From positions 2,499,501 through 2,563,500 of the forward strand of contig NZ_CP128494.1 of the NCBI RefSeq assembly GCF_030369615.1: a stretch of 64,000 bases of DNA, read 5' to 3'. A program made the translations under genes and the position numbers. The stretch comes from Geobacillus stearothermophilus ATCC 12980. Lineage in GTDB: Bacteria > Bacillota > Bacilli > Bacillales > Anoxybacillaceae. Below, one piece after another: positions 27,624 to 35,246 of this stretch (position 1 is the stretch's first letter; every line of letters begins with the position of its first letter). The notes beneath the pieces were generated by a model. It was not told where the DNA came from, ran no database searches, and was given only the letters and a program-made list of their open reading frames with translations.

Positions 27624-28904
27624 TTAGGCCGCCCGTTGCACTTGGGACAAGACGTCCTGTTTCATTCGCTCCGCGTCAAACGCTTGTTTCTTCGTACAAA
27701 TCGCAAACAGCACATTCAACAGCTTCCGGCACAAGGCGACGATGGACTGCTTTCCGGTCAGCGGATTGACGGATCGGGTCGTATAATACTCATGCAGCTC
27801 GCGAAACGCCTCGTTATGCCGAATCAGCGGAATCATCGCCCGAAACAGCACCGAGCGCAACCGTTTCCGTCCCCGTTTGGAGATGTGCTTTTGCCCTTTG
27901 CGCTGGCCGGAGGAGTTCTCCTTGAGCGTCAGGCCCGCCAACTTCACCAATTGGCGCGGGTCCCGATAATGGGCGAAGCTGCCGATCTCCGCCAACAGAT
28001 CGATGATCGTGGCGTCTCCCAACCCGTCGACCGTTTTCAACCATTGGTACTCCATCGTCGTTTGAACCAATGCCTTCAACTCGGCGTCCAGTGCAGCGAT
28101 CTCCGCCTCCAATTGGCGGTATCGGCGGACGAGCGCGGCGATCTCAAACCGGGCCATCGCTGTCCCTTCCGTCACCCCAATCGAGTCCTTCGCGGTGTTG
28201 ATCAACGCCTGAATTTTGGCCTTCTGCGGGCATTTCATCCCTTTGCTTTGCCGGTACACCTCGATGAGCTCCTCGGCGGTCCGACCGGCCATATCAGCCG
28301 GAAGCGGCGTCCACTCCAACACCGAAAGCGCCGTTTTCCCCAAGTCACGAAACACGGTCCAAAACTCTGGAAAATACCGATCCGTCCAGCGGACGATCGC
28401 GTTTTTCACCGCCGTCTGTTCCTTGCGGAGCTTCTCTTTGAGCGTGCTTCCCACGCGCAAATCGGCTTCGATCTCGTGCAGCAGCCGGGGAACGAGGAAT
28501 CGTCCGTCTTTTGCCAGTCTGGCAATGACCAGGGCGTCTTTGGCGTCGTGTTTCGTCGGCAGGTTGTCATCGAGTTCTTTCGACCGGCACACATGCGCCG
28601 GGTTGACCATGACCAACGGGATCCCGTGCTCCTCGAGGAAGTAGGCCAGGTTCAACCAGTAGTGCCCGGTCGGCTCCACCGCGACGATCACCTCTGACTT
28701 CCCAAACGCTTGCATCGCCTCCTGAATCGCTTTATACAGCTGCTGAAACCCCTCTTTCGACTGGAAGATCGGGAACGACTTGCGAAGCACGCGCCCCCGG
28801 TCATCCACGAAGCAGGCGTAGTGGGTTCGTTTCGCGATATCGATGCCCACGACAAGCGTTTGTTCCGTAACTTGATCAATTTTATAGTTTTGTGTACAAT
28901 TCAT
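27624..28904 (-). CDS. IS110/IS1111-family DEDD transposase
   Basis: A 426-residue recombinase: VVGIDIAKRTHYACFVDD, VAVEPTGHYWLNLAYFLEE and KHDAKDALVIARLAKDGR form the DEDD domain; LKTVDGLGDATIIDLLAEIG, KLAGLTLKENSSGQRKGQ and SKRGRKRLRSVLFRAMIPL form the Transposase_20 domain. The ATG 28904 has an AAGGAGG site that is part of a strong hairpin (28912-28964). Longer in-frame starts extend into the host IS and are rejected. Confidence 0.92.
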   Translation of the reverse strand: MNCTQNYKIDQVTEQTLVVGIDIAKRTHYACFVDDRGRVLRKSFPIFQSKEGFQQLYKAIQEAMQAFGKSEVIVAVEPTGHYWLNLAYFLEEHGIPLVMVNPAHVCRSKELDDNLPTKHDAKDALVIARLAKDGRFLVPRLLHEIEADLRVGSTLKEKLRKEQTAVKNAIVRWTDRYFPEFWTVFRDLGKTALSVLEWTPLPADMAGRTAEELIEVYRQSKGMKCPQKAKIQALINTAKDSIGVTEGTAMARFEIAALVRRYRQLEAEIAALDAELKALVQTTMEYQWLKTVDGLGDATIIDLLAEIGSFAHYRDPRQLVKLAGLTLKENSSGQRKGQKHISKRGRKRLRSVLFRAMIPLIRHNEAFRELHEYYTTRSVNPLTGKQSIVALCRKLLNVLFAICTKKQAFDAERMKQDVLSQVQRAA

Positions 28905-28911
28905 CTGAAGT

Positions 28912-28964
28912 CCTCCTTGGTATGGTGAGTGATGTGGTTGACACCCCTGCATCATACCAAGAGG
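28912..28964. promoter_or_regulatory. Hairpin covering the ribosome site of the IS1111-like transposase
   Basis: CCTCCTTGGTATG at 28912-28924 pairs with CATACCAAGAGG at 28953-28964 (12 bp with one bulged base). On the transposase strand the stem includes the AAGGAGG site, so read-through transcripts should be poorly translated. On the plus strand the same stem is followed by GGGC and seven T, so it can also terminate transcription entering from the other side. Confidence 0.7.
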
Positions 28965-29415
28965 GCTTTTTTTGATCAAGTCCCCGGAAAAGCTCCTAAC
29001 GGGAATGCTCCTTTTCGATGATCGAGTGCGCAAACAGCGAATCCACGGGAGAAATGCGGCAGTTTTCCGTTCGTCGTCACCTTTCCTCCGCATCGGGAAA
29101 GGGCGGACAATGGGTGGTGCACCCAGTGGATTCAAACACTTTTCCGTACAGGGTCTAAGCCACCATTAAGCATAACGTCCTGTTGAACTGTTTGCGCCTA
29201 TTCTTCATTATGGGAAGAAAAGGGGGATTTTCATCCCTGGGTGGAGGGCAAACCATTGCCCATGGATCTTTTCCGTGAAAATCCCCACCACTTGGTGAGT
29301 GCGGTATACGCTCCTGATCCGTGAGGGTATACTGAAAATGGCCAAAAAAGGCAATAGGAAAGCAGAGGTGCCCGATTTTAGGCATCTCGTATAACCTGTC
29401 TGCCTTTTGGCTAGA

Positions 29416-30552
29416 CTAAATAAGTTGTGGTTGGCGGAACGGCTCTTTGCGGGAGATCATGCAAAAGATGATCACCAACATCCGCCGAGCAATGGCGATG
29501 AGGGCTTTTTTCTTCCCGCACCGGGCCGCCAACGACCAAAACTTTCGGGACAAGGGATGCGTCTTGGATCGAGCTGCTGACCATGCCGCCTCGCATAACG
29601 CCGATCGGAGATGGGGATTGCCTTTTGTCGTGCGCGTGCTCTTTCGCTTTCCGGCGCTTTCATGGTTGCCGGGGGACAATCCAGTCCATGAAGCCGCCCG
29701 TTCCGGCGTTTCAAAGACGCTCATGTCGGTTCCCATCTCGGCGATGATGACGGCGGCGGTTTGTTTTTTCACTCCGGGCATGGTCATCAGCAGGTTCACT
29801 TCCTCGCGATACGGCTCGAGCAGGCGGTCGATGTGTTGGTCGACTTCTTCGATGAGCCGCTCCAATTCCTCAACGTGTTTCCACAAGAGGCGAAGGAGAC
29901 GGAGCTCGTGTTCGGTCAAGGTGCCGAGCAGCGAATCGTACACCGCTTGCTTTTTCTTTTTGAGCCTTCCGCGCAGGCATTCATCCAACTCGTCCTTGTC
30001 CACGTATCCCTTCTCCAGCAGCCGGGCGAGGATGTCTTTTCCGGAAACGCCGAAGAGATCGGAGAGGACCGAGCCGAGTTTGACATTGGAAGACTCGAGC
30101 ACTTTTTGAATCCGGTTTTTCTCCGAAGTCAGCTGTCCGACCCACTTTTTGCGGAGGCGGGTAAAATCCCGCAATTCGCGAATATCCGCTGGGGGGACGA
30201 AACTTTTTTCAACGAGTCCATGGCGGAGCAGCTTGGCGATCCACTCGGCGTCAGAGACATCGGTTTTTCTTCCCGGGACATTTTTGATCCGCTGCGGATT
30301 GGCCAGTGTCAAGTCGACATAGCCCTCGAGGAAGGCGAAGACCGGTTTCCAATACACGCCGGTGGATTCCATGGCGACATGGGTGACGCCATGTTCTTCG
30401 AGCCACTCAAGCAGGTCGCCAAGTCCCTTCGAGAACGTGGAGAAGGTTTGAATGTCCTTTTGAATGTGTCCATCTTCTTCCCATAGCGCGCAGGCGACGA
30501 TGGTTTCGGCATGAACATCCAATCCTGCGCAGCGAGGATAGATGACATCCAT
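29416..30552 (-). CDS. IS110-family DEDD transposase, copy D
   Basis: 378 residues, identical at protein level to copy E, with complete DEDD and Transposase_20 domains. Start ATG 30552, preceded by GGAGG. Together with its intact leader this copy is a good candidate for an active source element. Confidence 0.93.
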   Translation of the reverse strand: MDVIYPRCAGLDVHAETIVACALWEEDGHIQKDIQTFSTFSKGLGDLLEWLEEHGVTHVAMESTGVYWKPVFAFLEGYVDLTLANPQRIKNVPGRKTDVSDAEWIAKLLRHGLVEKSFVPPADIRELRDFTRLRKKWVGQLTSEKNRIQKVLESSNVKLGSVLSDLFGVSGKDILARLLEKGYVDKDELDECLRGRLKKKKQAVYDSLLGTLTEHELRLLRLLWKHVEELERLIEEVDQHIDRLLEPYREEVNLLMTMPGVKKQTAAVIIAEMGTDMSVFETPERAASWTGLSPGNHESAGKRKSTRTTKGNPHLRSALCEAAWSAARSKTHPLSRKFWSLAARCGKKKALIAIARRMLVIIFCMISRKEPFRQPQLI

Positions 30553-30823
30553 GATGAAAATCCTCCTTTTCGATGATCGAGTGCGCAAACAGTGAATCCA
30601 CGGGAGACATGCGGCAGTTTTCCGTTCGTCGTCACCTTTCCTCTATCACAGGAAAGGGCGGACAATGGGTGGTGCACCCAGTGGATTCAAACACTTTTCC
30701 GTACAGGGTCTAAGCCACCATTAAGCATAACGTCCTGTTAAACTGTTTGCGCCTATTCTTCATTATGGGAAGAAAAGGGGGATTTTCATCCCTGGGTGGA
30801 GGGCAAACCATTGCCCATGGATC
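30553..30823 (-). ncRNA. Candidate bridge RNA region of IS110 copy D
   Basis: The 271-bp 5' region, repeated in E (44651-44921), B (25669-25941) and, split, in C. It holds stable short hairpins: GGGCAA-TGGT-TTGCCC near the outer end and CCTTTCC-loop-GGAAAGG nearer the gene. The stems are kept between copies while loops change. The junction heptamer CGGAAAA recurs inside (30618-30624 as its complement). IS110 elements encode a bridge RNA in this position; whether this one does is inference. Confidence 0.45.
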
Positions 30824-30896
30824 TTTTCCGTGAAAATGCGCGCCTTTGGAGTGGCCATTTTCATCCCGGGTGGAGAGCAAAAATTGCTCATGGAAC
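30824..30896 (-). repeat. 73-bp IS110-related mini-element, copy 2
   Basis: An exact inverted copy of 18646-18718. It sits between the 3' end of the glycosyltransferase gene region and IS110 copy D, again bordered by GAAAA. It contains hairpin GAGCAA-TTT-TTGCTC, the compensated counterpart of GGGCAA/TTGCCC in the long elements. Confidence 0.7.
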
Positions 30897-30954
30897 TTTT
30901 CTAAGCCAGATATCTACATCAGCAATTTTGGAGAGGCTATAGCATTTATAAAAA

Positions 30955-32022
30955 CTACCTTAGAAGTTCTAAACGTTTTATAGCTCTTTCATATTGCTCA
31001 TTGGCTGCTTGTTGATAGAATGAAATGGCTTTATCCGTATTGCCAAGAACCTCATGGAATACTCCTAAATTGTAAGAAGCAAGGAAACTTCCTGTTCCTT
31101 TTACACTGTCATACTTATCCGTATCTCCTATTTCTAAACATCGAAGAAAAGATTGTTCAATGAGCGGAAATAAATGAATATATTTATTGACATTGCTAAA
31201 AATTAAGTCCATATAAAATAAACCGCATGCAAAATGGAAATCTGGAGAATCGGCAAATCGGTCCCGCTCGGTTTCAATTAATTTTAAGCCTTTTTCGAAC
31301 GATTTATTTCCTATAATCGTATATAAATAATCAATAATGAGACTATGGCGGTACCACGATTTCAATGCGACAAGATTGTAACTCTTTTCGAAATATGATT
31401 CCGCTTGTTGCAGTTGTTGCCGCAACTTATATTGTTTTCCTACTTGATACAAAACATAATCATTAAGAGGATCTCTTTCCAATTCTAGCAACAACAACTT
31501 GAGGTTTCGATCCGTTTTGTCTGTATAAACATATCCGTCATGGTATACTTCTATATCCAAGTTTTCTCTTGGTAAATCAGAGTTTACCTGTTCATGAACT
31601 CTCCCGACATATTTTACTCCTTTAGGCAGTAACCGAGATAGATAAGACTGCGCATACCTCTTCTCACCATCTTGAATGAACTCATCAATTCTTTTAATCC
31701 GCCCAATTACTTTGTCATTTTTTTCTATAAAATTACGTATAACGCTTCCGCAGTCATTCATAATATATTCATCCGCATCTAATACGAAGTTCCAATCACT
31801 TGTGGATTTTTCAAGTGCATAATTCCGGGCAGTGGAAAAATCATTCACCCATTCAAAATCAAATACTTTCGCACCAAATGCATAAGCTATTTCCTTTGTA
31901 CGATCGGTAGATCCTGTATCGACAATAACCATCTCATCAACAATACCTTTGACACTTTGCAGACAACGGCTAAGATGTCGCTCCTCGTTTTTTACAATCA
32001 TGACTAATGCTAATGTCGTCAA
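30955..32022 (-). CDS. GT2 glycosyltransferase with C-terminal TPR-like helices
   Basis: A 355-residue protein. The N-terminal GT-A domain (about 1-190) has LVMIVKNEERHLSRCLQSV, VIVDTGSTDRTKEIA and the metal-binding FVLDADEYI; the remainder is TPR-like (DYVLYQVGKQYKLRQQLQQ, ASYNLGVFHEVLGNTDKAIS). It resembles the SunS/TPR-GT type that glycosylates protein side chains. It is the last gene of the island and its start overlaps rfbD by 4 nt. It likely acts on flagellin or on a flagellin-linked sugar; acceptor and donor are not proven. Confidence 0.85.
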   Translation of the reverse strand: MTTLALVMIVKNEERHLSRCLQSVKGIVDEMVIVDTGSTDRTKEIAYAFGAKVFDFEWVNDFSTARNYALEKSTSDWNFVLDADEYIMNDCGSVIRNFIEKNDKVIGRIKRIDEFIQDGEKRYAQSYLSRLLPKGVKYVGRVHEQVNSDLPRENLDIEVYHDGYVYTDKTDRNLKLLLLELERDPLNDYVLYQVGKQYKLRQQLQQAESYFEKSYNLVALKSWYRHSLIIDYLYTIIGNKSFEKGLKLIETERDRFADSPDFHFACGLFYMDLIFSNVNKYIHLFPLIEQSFLRCLEIGDTDKYDSVKGTGSFLASYNLGVFHEVLGNTDKAISFYQQAANEQYERAIKRLELLR

Positions 32023-32879
32023 GGTTTCACCCCATAAACTTTAATAAATTCCTTTAACGCCTCCCGCCAATGCCTTAATTCTTTAAATCCATTTAATCGT
32101 AGAGCCATATGATCCAATACAGAATATAGAGGGCGTTGAGCAGGTCTTGGATAATCTTTTGTTTTACATGGATTAACTACTATATTAACATTAGCCTCTT
32201 CGAAAATGGCTTTTGCAAATTCATACCAAGAGCAATGGCCTGAATTAGAAATATGGTAGACCCCATATTTCTCAGTATGAATAAGTTGAAAAATGCAGCT
32301 AGCTAAATCAACTGTATAAGTTGGGCATCCAATTTGATCATCAACGACAAACAATTCTTTTTGTTCTTGTGCAAGTTTTAACATTGTTTTCACAAAATTA
32401 TTTCCATGTTTCCCGTAAACCCACGATGTTCGAATAATAAAAAATTTAGAGTGAAGGTCTCTTACAAACTGTTCACCGGCTAGTTTACTTTTTCCATATA
32501 CGCTTATCGGACTCGTAAAAGCAAACTCGTTATAAGGTGCGTTGGCGGTGCCGTCAAACACATAATCGGTACTTATATAAACAAACTTAGCACCTATATG
32601 TTCTGACGCTACGACTACGTTTCTTGTTCCGTATGCATTCACGAAAAATGCTTGATCTGGTTCGGACTCTGCTGCATCTACATTTGTATAAGCAGCAGCG
32701 TGAATAACAACATTAGGATGGATATGGTCAATAACACTTTTCACTTGCTGAAAATCCGTTATATCGAGTTCTGCTCGTCCATATCCATATACTTCATATT
32801 CCATGTCTTTTAACAATTTGACCATCTCTGCGCCGAGTTGTCCTTTCGCACCAGTAACTAATATTTTGTGTTTACTCAT
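32019..32879 (-). CDS. rfbD: dTDP-4-dehydrorhamnose reductase
   Basis: A 286-residue RmlD: NAD(P)-binding ILVTGAKGQLGAEMVKLL, the SDR catalytic YGKSKLAGE (Y-x3-K), STDYVFDG, and the C-terminal RPLYSVLD typical of the family. It makes dTDP-L-rhamnose in the last step. ATGA overlaps on both sides tie it to rfbB and the downstream glycosyltransferase. Confidence 0.96.
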   Translation of the reverse strand: MSKHKILVTGAKGQLGAEMVKLLKDMEYEVYGYGRAELDITDFQQVKSVIDHIHPNVVIHAAAYTNVDAAESEPDQAFFVNAYGTRNVVVASEHIGAKFVYISTDYVFDGTANAPYNEFAFTSPISVYGKSKLAGEQFVRDLHSKFFIIRTSWVYGKHGNNFVKTMLKLAQEQKELFVVDDQIGCPTYTVDLASCIFQLIHTEKYGVYHISNSGHCSWYEFAKAIFEEANVNIVVNPCKTKDYPRPAQRPLYSVLDHMALRLNGFKELRHWREALKEFIKVYGVKP

Positions 32880-33889
32880 TCCCTTTCACCATATTGCTTT
32901 TGATAATAAGCCATGTACTCTCCGGATTTAATACGTTTCCACCAATCTTTATTATTGATATACCATTGAATCGTTTCCTCAATTCCCTTGTCAAACGTAT
33001 ATTGTGGTTTCCATCCGAGTTCTGTCATAATTTTCGTAGGATCGATTGCATAGCGACGATCATGCCCTGGACGATCTGATACATATTTAATTAACGACTT
33101 TGAAACCCCAAGTTTTTCAACAATTAAATGGACTATCTCGTTATTTGTCCGTTCATTATGCCCGCCGATATTATATACTTCTCCTGGCTTTCCTTTATGA
33201 ATAACTAAATCAATAGCGGCGCAGTGGTCTTTAACATAAAGCCAATCACGAATATGTTGACCATCACCGTAAATAGGAAGCTCTTTCCCTTCTAATGCGT
33301 TTGTTATGATTAAAGGGATTAGCTTTTCAGGAAAATGGTATGGTCCATAGTTATTTGAACAACGTGTAATATTCACATTTAATCCATATGTTTCATGATA
33401 TGCTCGTACAAGTAAATCTGCACTGGCCTTACTTGCTGAGTAAGGGCTGTTTGGAGCAAGCGGCGTTTCTTCCGTAAAATACCCTGTATCTCCTAAACTG
33501 CCGTACACTTCATCGGTAGAGATTTGGACATACTTTTGAATACTGTTCGCCTTCGCGACATCTAACAATACCTGAGTCCCCAATACGTTCGTTTTAACGA
33601 AAACACTTGGGTCAGAAATACTGCGATCCACATGTGATTCAGCAGCGAAATTAACAATCACATCAATATGATGAGACTTTACAATATAATCAACGAGTTG
33701 ATAGTTTCGGATATCTCCTCTAACAAAAACATACCGTGGATTTTCTTGAATATCTTTTAAATTTTCCAAATTCCCAGCATAAGTTAATAAGTCATAATTA
33801 ACGATTTTATATTCAGGATATTTGTTCAACATATAACGCACAAAATTGCTACCGATAAAGCCTGCTCCACCGGTTACTAAAAGATTCAT
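32876..33889 (-). CDS. rfbB: dTDP-glucose 4,6-dehydratase
   Basis: A 337-residue RmlB: MNLLVTGGAGFIGSNFVRYM, AAESHVDRSI, STDEVYGSLG, the catalytic YSASKASADLLVRAY and RCSNNYGPYHFPEKLIPL. It converts dTDP-glucose to the 4-keto-6-deoxy sugar. Start ATG 33889 overlaps the rfbC stop (ATGA); an upstream start 15 nt earlier lies inside rfbC and is less likely. Confidence 0.97.
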   Translation of the reverse strand: MNLLVTGGAGFIGSNFVRYMLNKYPEYKIVNYDLLTYAGNLENLKDIQENPRYVFVRGDIRNYQLVDYIVKSHHIDVIVNFAAESHVDRSISDPSVFVKTNVLGTQVLLDVAKANSIQKYVQISTDEVYGSLGDTGYFTEETPLAPNSPYSASKASADLLVRAYHETYGLNVNITRCSNNYGPYHFPEKLIPLIITNALEGKELPIYGDGQHIRDWLYVKDHCAAIDLVIHKGKPGEVYNIGGHNERTNNEIVHLIVEKLGVSKSLIKYVSDRPGHDRRYAIDPTKIMTELGWKPQYTFDKGIEETIQWYINNKDWWKRIKSGEYMAYYQKQYGERE

Positions 33890-34449
33890 AGAGTTCTCTC
33901 CCACACAAAATTAATTTCTGCATCCGCTAACAATGGATGATTTGCATCTTTTTCCGAAAGAATAGGATTCGTTACTGGCCAGTCAATGCTTAACGCTGGA
34001 TCATTCCAAAGAATTCCTCGATCATGCTCAGGTGAATAATATTCGTCAACTTTATATTGAACTTCTGTGTTCTCTACCAATGTACAAAAACCGTGTGCAA
34101 ATCCTTTAGGAACTAACAATTGTCGTTTATTGTCCTCACTCAAAATAAATCCTTTCCATTTCCCAAACGTCGGTGATCCTTTCCGAATATCAACGATCAC
34201 ATCATAAATAGCACCGCGAGTAACACGAACAAGTTTTGTTTGGGCTTTTGGATTTAGTTGATAGTGTAACCCACGAATCGTTCCCGCTTTTACGGAAAGA
34301 GAATGGTTATCTTGCACAAACCGGACATCAAAACCTAATTTACGAAATATTTGTTCATTATAACTTTCCATAAAAAAACCGCGCTCATCTTTATACACAA
34401 TAGGCTCAAATATAACCGCTCCATCCAATTCGGTTTGAATAATCCTCAT
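33886..34449 (-). CDS. rfbC: dTDP-4-dehydrorhamnose 3,5-epimerase
   Basis: A 187-residue cupin-fold RmlC: FFMESYNEQIFRKLGF, the catalytic HYQLNPKAQTKLVRV (His), GKWKGFILSEDNKRQLLVP and GFAHGFCTLVENTEVQYKVD. Start ATG 34449 is chosen because its GAAGG site is 9 nt upstream; an in-frame ATG 9 nt earlier is too close to it. Third enzyme of the rhamnose pathway. Confidence 0.96.
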   Translation of the reverse strand: MRIIQTELDGAVIFEPIVYKDERGFFMESYNEQIFRKLGFDVRFVQDNHSLSVKAGTIRGLHYQLNPKAQTKLVRVTRGAIYDVIVDIRKGSPTFGKWKGFILSEDNKRQLLVPKGFAHGFCTLVENTEVQYKVDEYYSPEHDRGILWNDPALSIDWPVTNPILSEKDANHPLLADAEINFVWERTL

Positions 34450-34470
34450 ATCATTCATCCTTCAATGATT

Positions 34471-35211
34471 TCATATTTTCTTATTAAACAAGCTACCGAA
34501 ATCGACATCTTTAGCAAGCTCATTAGCCCGCAAATAGGATGCATGCGTACCAGCATCCGTCCACCATCCGTCCAAAATGTCATACGTTAGCTCATTTCGT
34601 TCAATGTAAGCGTTATTCACATCCGTAATCTCTAACTCGCCTCGTGCAGACGGCTTTAACGTTTTAATAATGTCAAATACTTTAGCATCATACATATAAA
34701 TTCCCGTAACTGCATACCGACTTTTCGGGTTTTTTGGCTTTTCTTCAATACTCTTAATTTGATTACCTTCGAGTTCAGGTACCCCGAATCGCTCAGGGTC
34801 CTCAACTTCTTTAATTAAAATTTTCGCCCCTGTTGCCTGTTGTTTAAAGTTTTCAACATAAGGAACAATGCTGCCAGAAAATACATTATCCCCTAAAATA
34901 ACCGTCATTAAATCATTGCCAACAAACGATTCACATAACCCTAGCGCCTGAGCAATTCCACCAGCTTGATCCTGTACTTTATATGTAAACTGAACATCAA
35001 ATTCAGAGCCGCTGCCTAAAAGATTAACAACGTCCCCCATATGTTCGCGTCCAGTTACAATTAAAATATCAGTAATATTCGCTTCTTTCAGTTTATAAAT
35101 GGCATGATAAATCATCGGGTATTTGCCGACTGGCAACAAATGTTTATTCGTTACTTTAGTAAGAGGATAAAGGCGGGAGCCTGTCCCACCTGCGAGGATG
35201 ATGCCTTTCAT
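34471..35211 (-). CDS. rfbA: Glucose-1-phosphate thymidylyltransferase, short form
   Basis: A 246-residue nucleotidyltransferase: KGIILAGGTGSRLYPLT, the sugar-phosphate loop KHLLPVGKYPMIY, ILGDNVF and WTDAGTHASYLRANE. It makes dTDP-glucose. The protein is shorter than the roughly 290-residue E. coli RmlA and lacks the C-terminal helices; this short form is common in Firmicutes surface-sugar clusters. First of the four contiguous rfb genes. Confidence 0.94.
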   Translation of the reverse strand: MKGIILAGGTGSRLYPLTKVTNKHLLPVGKYPMIYHAIYKLKEANITDILIVTGREHMGDVVNLLGSGSEFDVQFTYKVQDQAGGIAQALGLCESFVGNDLMTVILGDNVFSGSIVPYVENFKQQATGAKILIKEVEDPERFGVPELEGNQIKSIEEKPKNPKSRYAVTGIYMYDAKVFDIIKTLKPSARGELEITDVNNAYIERNELTYDILDGWWTDAGTHASYLRANELAKDVDFGSLFNKKI

Positions 35212-35246
35212 TTAAGTAATCCTCCTGTAAATTCATCCTTACTTAA

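Larger units (their letters stand above)
27240..29007 (-). mobile_element. IS110/IS1111-like element nested in IS110 copy C
   Basis: 1768 bp between duplicated CTCC. It has a short 103-bp 5' region, one transposase and a long 384-bp non-coding 3' region. This layout (short upstream, long downstream region) resembles the IS1111 group rather than the IS110 group. It is GC-rich and distinct in sequence from the five other IS110-type copies. Confidence 0.85.
25942..29268 (-). mobile_element. IS110-family element, copy C, split by an IS1111-like element
   Basis: Copy C occupies 25942-27239 and 29012-29268. The two parts add up to the same 271-bp 5' region as D and E (14 + 257 bp), with the 4-bp CTCC present on both sides of the insert. 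The insertion separates the transposase from its ribosome site core and leader. Both outer ends abut B and D. Confidence 0.88.
29269..30823 (-). mobile_element. IS110-family element, copy D (array unit 1)
   Basis: 1555 bp, the same length as copy E: a 147-bp 3' region, transposase and a 271-bp 5' region. Its 5' end abuts the 73-bp mini-element copy 2 and its 3' end abuts the leader of copy C. It is intact. Confidence 0.9.
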
